A stretch of 9,063 bases of DNA. It comes from Chloroflexota bacterium. GTDB taxonomy: Bacteria; Chloroflexota; Dehalococcoidia; GIF9; UBA5629. Made by a program: the position numbers and the translations under genes. Positions 7,001 to 9,063 of this stretch are shown piece after piece. The notes beneath the pieces were generated by a model. The model was not told the origin of the DNA. It did not search any database and saw nothing but the letters and a program-made list of their open reading frames with translations. Location: positions 1-9,063 of the forward strand of contig JAPLHI010000070.1 in assembly GCA_026389695.1 (NCBI GenBank), in the 5' to 3' direction. Position 1 is the first letter of the stretch. Each line of letters begins with the position of its first letter.

Positions 7001-7084
7001 CCGAGTGTAGTAAAAGCTTTCATACCTATTGCTCTTGCGACTGCTCCTGACGAAATGGAGCTTGAGGCCTACAAGGCCCTTTAG
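4076..7084 (+). CDS. Membrane 7TM-GAF-GAF-GGDEF-HD-GYP cyclic di-GMP signalling protein
   Basis: A 1002-residue bifunctional-type c-di-GMP protein. Residues about 1-285 are hydrophobic with seven or eight membrane segments, like the 7TM sensor region of some histidine kinases. Two GAF-like domains follow (about 308-450 and 467-620), then GGDEF (about 630-785) and HD-GYP (about 803-990). The cyclase domain has the metal/GTP segment LLDLDNFKKYNDTYGH, but its signature reads GDDEF (708-712), with the second glycine replaced. The inhibitory RxxD site is intact (RSSD, 699-702), five residues upstream. HD-GYP is complete: GHSRKVSRYA, HD at 860-861 in LLHDIGKIGIP, HHHERWDGNGYP (912-923). Net phosphodiesterase output with a regulatory or weak cyclase domain is likely (inference). 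The start at ATG 4076 is supported by the promoter at 4023-4051 and a weak AGGT ribosome site at 4066-4069. Its stop overlaps the stop of the convergent gene by four bases. Confidence 0.9.
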   Translation: MNVHSLIPLLATLAYIPVFILLIANRPWQRQKKIFSLFLAATMLWSFGDFLFRSDYLINEKILLAKIVLCIVTLAIAQLHYFLRTFYETSKPGFSTAYLFMSFAIVLIIFFVPEGVKVTNNVAPVYGIFIYPLALYYLTLLGSDVVNLIRKLRTIVDPVEHNQLVYLLTGLAILIIFPSFSLSQFGQEYPIAHIGNFINALILTYAVVRHRLLDMRLVLRRGLTLASMAAIGIGVYLLAYVIGHFFFGIEVETVNFLLGMGVCLIVAFAVYKAGDFTSNQINKLFYRDSYEYRQELDNFIRHRIRGVFSLDELGNELLSLLAGALRCERAFLLLPNNTTEDLYIRFAIPAQDNMPSMSIKSDSPIITWIKKHNSYLPRDTLDISPELKGLWSEEMGKIIKLNIQLFVPIIRNDNIVGLLALGEKQNKKGYTLDDINLSEKVSSRVAASLEKEYLQDQLKKREQELSLINRLAGVISSSLNIKEVYDVFVRELKEVVEADFTAITTVEGNEICFSALTTDVGSAWRAGQKIPLAGTATEWVFTNKKPFYERDLTRNKRFWTASEYAKRGIRSLLFLPLMVKGEVIGVLILGSRKHYAYSHEQVTLLEHLASQIAAPIENSRLYTRAEEIACIDSLTELFNRKYFDERLTEEIDRHSRYGDMLTLLLLDLDNFKKYNDTYGHISGDKQLALVGKLIKDSIRSSDLAFRYGDDEFAVLLPNSSTAESFSVAERVRERISFEMSSKQLDITISIGLASWPGDGRTLDELCNAADIALYYAKRTGQNRTSIASKTMFSLNEPPVNATVETEVLSTIYALAATLEARDKYTYGHSRKVSRYAVAVAESLGCPPEQVTIISAAALLHDIGKIGIPDNILNKSEKLLEEEWELLKSHPRLSATIIGHIPGLTTCLAAVRHHHERWDGNGYPAGLLGETIPIEARILAVADSFEAMISDRPYRGPFSFKKAITELERCSGTQFDPSVVKAFIPIALATAPDEMELEAYKAL

Positions 7085-7530
7085 GGAACCGAATAGCCCG
7101 CACGGCCAAGTACGCAGATATTCCTGGAAAAATACTTGACCGGGGAAGAACATCCAAATTCCGCATAGGATTTTATTACATTCAGTCCACTGGCTGTGAG
7201 CAGCTTTTCTATCTCATGATAAGTGTAAAGGTAGTGATAACGGTCATACTGCCTGTTTTTCGTTTTCCAGGGGACGATAACTTCTTTCCCCTTAAACCAG
7301 AATTCGGGTTGCCATCTGTTCCATACTGTTAAAAAAAATTCAGCTCCAGGTTTCAAAACTCTCCTTAATTCTCCGAAAGCCTTGACTCTATTTTTTTTAT
7401 CCTGGATATGATGATACGATGCTAATGCAATTACGCAATCGAAGCAGCTGTCTATAAATGGCAATTCTGTAGCGTCAGCCACTACCAGGTCGGCATGATA
7501 GTTGAACTTGCGAGAGTATCCGAATGCCAT
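7081..7530 (-). CDS. Trm9/ALKBH8-like class I methyltransferase, C-terminal part (likely broken gene)
   Basis: This 149-residue frame holds the second half of a Rossmann-fold SAM methyltransferase: LVVADATELPF (acidic loop/motif II region), FDCVIALASYHHI (motif IV region), ELRRVLKPGAEFFLTVW, then an EVIVPWK segment and a RYHYLYTYHEIEKLLTASGLNVI tail ending in SRNICVL. The VPW, RYYH-L-ELE and final N-x-CV/I-L pattern is what I know from the Trm9/ALKBH8 tRNA wobble-uridine methyltransferases and their archaeal and bacterial relatives. The glycine-rich SAM-binding motif I is missing. The matching N-terminus lies just upstream in another frame (7528-7643), so ATG 7530 is probably an accidental start within a deleted gene. 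If so the product cannot bind SAM normally. It converges on the c-di-GMP gene, with overlapping stops. Methyltransferase identity is strong; the Trm9-like assignment is from remembered motifs. Confidence 0.7.
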   Translation of the reverse strand: MAFGYSRKFNYHADLVVADATELPFIDSCFDCVIALASYHHIQDKKNRVKAFGELRRVLKPGAEFFLTVWNRWQPEFWFKGKEVIVPWKTKNRQYDRYHYLYTYHEIEKLLTASGLNVIKSYAEFGCSSPVKYFSRNICVLGRAGYSVP

Positions 7531-7643
7531 CGCGCCGCTATCTCCTCAAGCTCAGACTTAAACCGTGACCAGTGCCTTAACCGGTACCAGCTCTCAGCAA
7601 TTTCATCAAAAACATTACTCTGGTGATATTCTTTTGTTGCCAT
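7528..7643 (-). pseudogene. N-terminal remnant of the Trm9-like methyltransferase, out of frame
   Basis: From ATG 7643 the minus strand reads MATKEYHQSNVFDEIAESWY, followed by RLRHWSRFKSELEEIAARW. VFDEIAxSWYxxR is the typical opening of Trm9-like methyltransferases. At about 7527-7530 the family resemblance stops and the frame runs to a TAG after some 14 unrelated residues. Resemblance resumes in the +2-shifted frame as FGYSRKFNYHADLVVADA. The stretch that should lie between (motif I and the first acidic residue, by my estimate about 35-40 codons) is absent. An internal deletion of about 100-120 bases, not a multiple of three, explains both facts. There is no good ribosome binding site before ATG 7643. 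Confidence 0.65.
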
Positions 7644-7674
7644 GTTTACAATCTGCTAAACTTTCACTGTAAAC
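7644..7674. promoter_or_regulatory. Symmetric divergent control region: inverted repeat GTTTACA-N17-TGTAAAC
   Basis: GTTTACA (7644-7650) and TGTAAAC (7668-7674) are perfect inverted repeats 17 bases apart. Read on the plus strand, TTTACA (7645-7650) is a 5-of-6 -35 and TGTAAA (7668-7673) a 4-of-6 -10 at ideal spacing, putting the elp3 transcript start near 7680, 11 bases before its ATG. By symmetry the minus strand has the same arrangement, but its transcript would start near 7638, just inside the methyltransferase ATG, so the minus promoter is doubtful. The site may instead be an operator. Confidence 0.4.
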
Positions 7675-7690
7675 TCAATATAGCATAACT

Positions 7691-9063
7691 ATGTCCTCAA
7701 ATCATACCATTAAAAAATTTTCCAGAACCATCTCCGGGGTAACGCCGGTGGCTGTAATGACAATGCCCATTCGTTGTCCTGGAGAATGTATATTTTGCCC
7801 GACTTACGCTGAGGCGCCCAAGAGCTATACACCGGAGTCTCCAGCTGTCTTGCGCGCTAAATCTTGCGACTATGACGCAGCAAAGCAGGTTGAACTTCGC
7901 CTGAAGATACTCTCCAAAATGGGACACCCTGCTGATAAAGTTGAACTTATTATTATGGGCGGCACTTTTCTTTCATATCCCGAAGAATATCAGTACTCTT
8001 TTATTAAAAGCTGTTACGATGCAATGAATGGCCAGCCGTCTGCGAGCCTGGATGAAGCCAAACAAATTAATGAGACGGCATCGCACAGATGTGTAGGCCT
8101 TTGCATTGAAACGAGGCCTGACTGGTGTGGTGACAAGGAAGTGCAAAGAATGCTTGAATTCGGTACTACCCGGGTTGAGCTTGGCGTACAAACTTTAGAT
8201 GACGATATATACAGCACTGTACGCAGGGGGCATAAGGTAGAAGACGTCATCAGCGCTACTTGCCTGCTTAAGAATTATGGATTGAAAGTATATTATCACT
8301 GGATGCCCGGTCTGCCCGGTTCCACTGCCAGCCGCGATTTAGAGTTATCAAACAAAATGTTTAGCGAGACCGACTATAAACCGGACGGACTCAAGCTCTA
8401 CCCTACCGTCGTAGTATCGGAAACCGAACTTGAGAAATGGTACCTTGCAGGTATATATACCCCGTACTCGATGGATGACATGGTAGACTTGCTCATCGAT
8501 ATAAAAAAACTGGTACCAAAGTATGTTCGAATTGCGCGTATCATGAGGGATATACCGACCAAGTTCATTGTCGCAGGTTGTAAGGACCTTGCGCTCAGGA
8601 GTTCTATCAAAGAATCAATGAAAACAAAAAATGTACAATGCCAGTGTATTCGCTGCCGCGAATATGGACACAGGCTGAGAGACGGATGGCAAATAGGTCT
8701 TCCAAGTTTGCACAGGTATGACTACGATGCATCCGGTGGCAAGGAGATTTTTCTCTCATTCGAAGATGAACAGGCTACACTTTTCGGGTTGCTTCGGTTG
8801 CGCATCGATACGATCGGTAAGGATATATACCCGGCTATGGTGAGGGAGATACATGTATTCGGTTCTGAGGTACCTTTAGGAGAGCAAAACAAGCTGGCAG
8901 CCCAGCATAAAGGGCTGGGGTCACAGCTGCTTAAAGAAGCAGAAAGGATCGCCAGTGAAGAATTTTCTGCAGGGAAGATTGCTGTAATCAGCGGGGTAGG
9001 GGCCAGGGCTTATTTCAGGACGGAATTCGGGTACCGCCTGGAAGGTCATTACATGGTGAAAAG
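7691..9063 (+). CDS. elp3: Elp3-type radical SAM / GNAT tRNA uridine-34 modifying enzyme (3' end cut by window)
   Basis: 457 codons are visible and the frame is open at the edge, probably a few residues from the natural end. Elp3 uses a radical SAM centre and acetyl-CoA to make carboxymethyluridine-type groups at wobble position 34 of tRNA. The sequence shows SGVTPVAVMT (residues 15-24), the iron-sulfur cluster motif C29-x3-C33-x2-C36 (CPGECIFC), SYTPESPAVLRA, KVELIIMGGTF, GLCIETRPDWC, RVELGVQT, RRGHKVEDV, HWMPGLPGS, IARIMRDIPT, the zinc-type cluster C317-x-C319-x2-C322 (CQCIRCRE), and a C-terminal acetyltransferase domain with QHKGLGSQLL (405-414) and GYRLEGHYMVK. Archaea and some bacteria use Elp3 without the other Elongator subunits. 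The start is ATG 7691, the first after an in-frame TAA at 7670-7672; it lacks a ribosome binding site. It is divergent from the Trm9-like gene 47 bases away. Confidence in the family is very high. Confidence 0.93.
   Translation, partial: MSSNHTIKKFSRTISGVTPVAVMTMPIRCPGECIFCPTYAEAPKSYTPESPAVLRAKSCDYDAAKQVELRLKILSKMGHPADKVELIIMGGTFLSYPEEYQYSFIKSCYDAMNGQPSASLDEAKQINETASHRCVGLCIETRPDWCGDKEVQRMLEFGTTRVELGVQTLDDDIYSTVRRGHKVEDVISATCLLKNYGLKVYYHWMPGLPGSTASRDLELSNKMFSETDYKPDGLKLYPTVVVSETELEKWYLAGIYTPYSMDDMVDLLIDIKKLVPKYVRIARIMRDIPTKFIVAGCKDLALRSSIKESMKTKNVQCQCIRCREYGHRLRDGWQIGLPSLHRYDYDASGGKEIFLSFEDEQATLFGLLRLRIDTIGKDIYPAMVREIHVFGSEVPLGEQNKLAAQHKGLGSQLLKEAERIASEEFSAGKIAVISGVGARAYFRTEFGYRLEGHYMVK

Noticed and set aside
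7697..8610. Several minus-strand frames of 70-78 codons opposite elp3.
   Set aside because: They are shadows of a strongly conserved gene with full motifs on the plus strand; none has a family-like sequence.

Overview
The window looks like chromosomal DNA from an anaerobic Gram-positive bacterium, most likely a clostridium of the Peptococcaceae/Desulfotomaculum-Pelotomaculum kind. This is an inference from gene style: moderate GC, consensus sigma-A promoters (TTGACA-17-TATATT, TTGACA-17-CATAAT), GGAGG ribosome binding sites, a large GAF-GGDEF-HD-GYP protein, and archaeal-flavoured genes (an HTH_45-type winged helix protein and a stand-alone Elp3). Both window edges cut genes.

Layout: (1) 1-616, a metallo-beta-lactamase-fold hydrolase whose 5' end lies outside the window and whose frame carries an in-frame TGA at 59-61, followed closely by an unrecognised conserved-looking protein (630-1304). 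(2) 1305-2082, a strong promoter overlapped by a 16-bp perfect palindrome, driving a two-gene operon of small DNA-binding proteins (winged helix, then ribbon-helix-helix). (3) 2231-3904, a GH3-like acyl-adenylating enzyme closed by a 13-bp perfect hairpin. (4) 4076-7084, a 1002-residue membrane protein, 7TM-GAF-GAF-GGDEF-HD-GYP, with a degenerate GGDEF motif (GDDEF), behind a near-consensus promoter and a palindrome nearly identical to the one in region 2. (5) 7081-7643, minus strand, a class I methyltransferase resembling Trm9/ALKBH8 that has lost its SAM-binding motif I through an apparent internal deletion and frame change. (6) 7691-9063, divergent from it, an Elp3-type radical SAM/GNAT protein, nearly complete but running off the window.

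Two themes tie genes together. First, Elp3 and Trm9 act in sequence on wobble uridine 34 of tRNA in eukaryotes (cm5U, then mcm5U). Finding an Elp3 head-to-head with a Trm9-like gene in a bacterium suggests a compact bacterial or archaeal-type wobble modification module, although here the methyltransferase half appears broken. Second, palindromes of the form AGTA-N6-TACT (12 of 14 positions identical) lie in the control regions of both the small-regulator operon and the c-di-GMP gene, suggesting that one of the two small DNA-binding proteins controls itself and c-di-GMP turnover.

No tRNA, rRNA, CRISPR array, insertion sequence or phage gene was seen. Non-coding stretches are all under about 170 bases.
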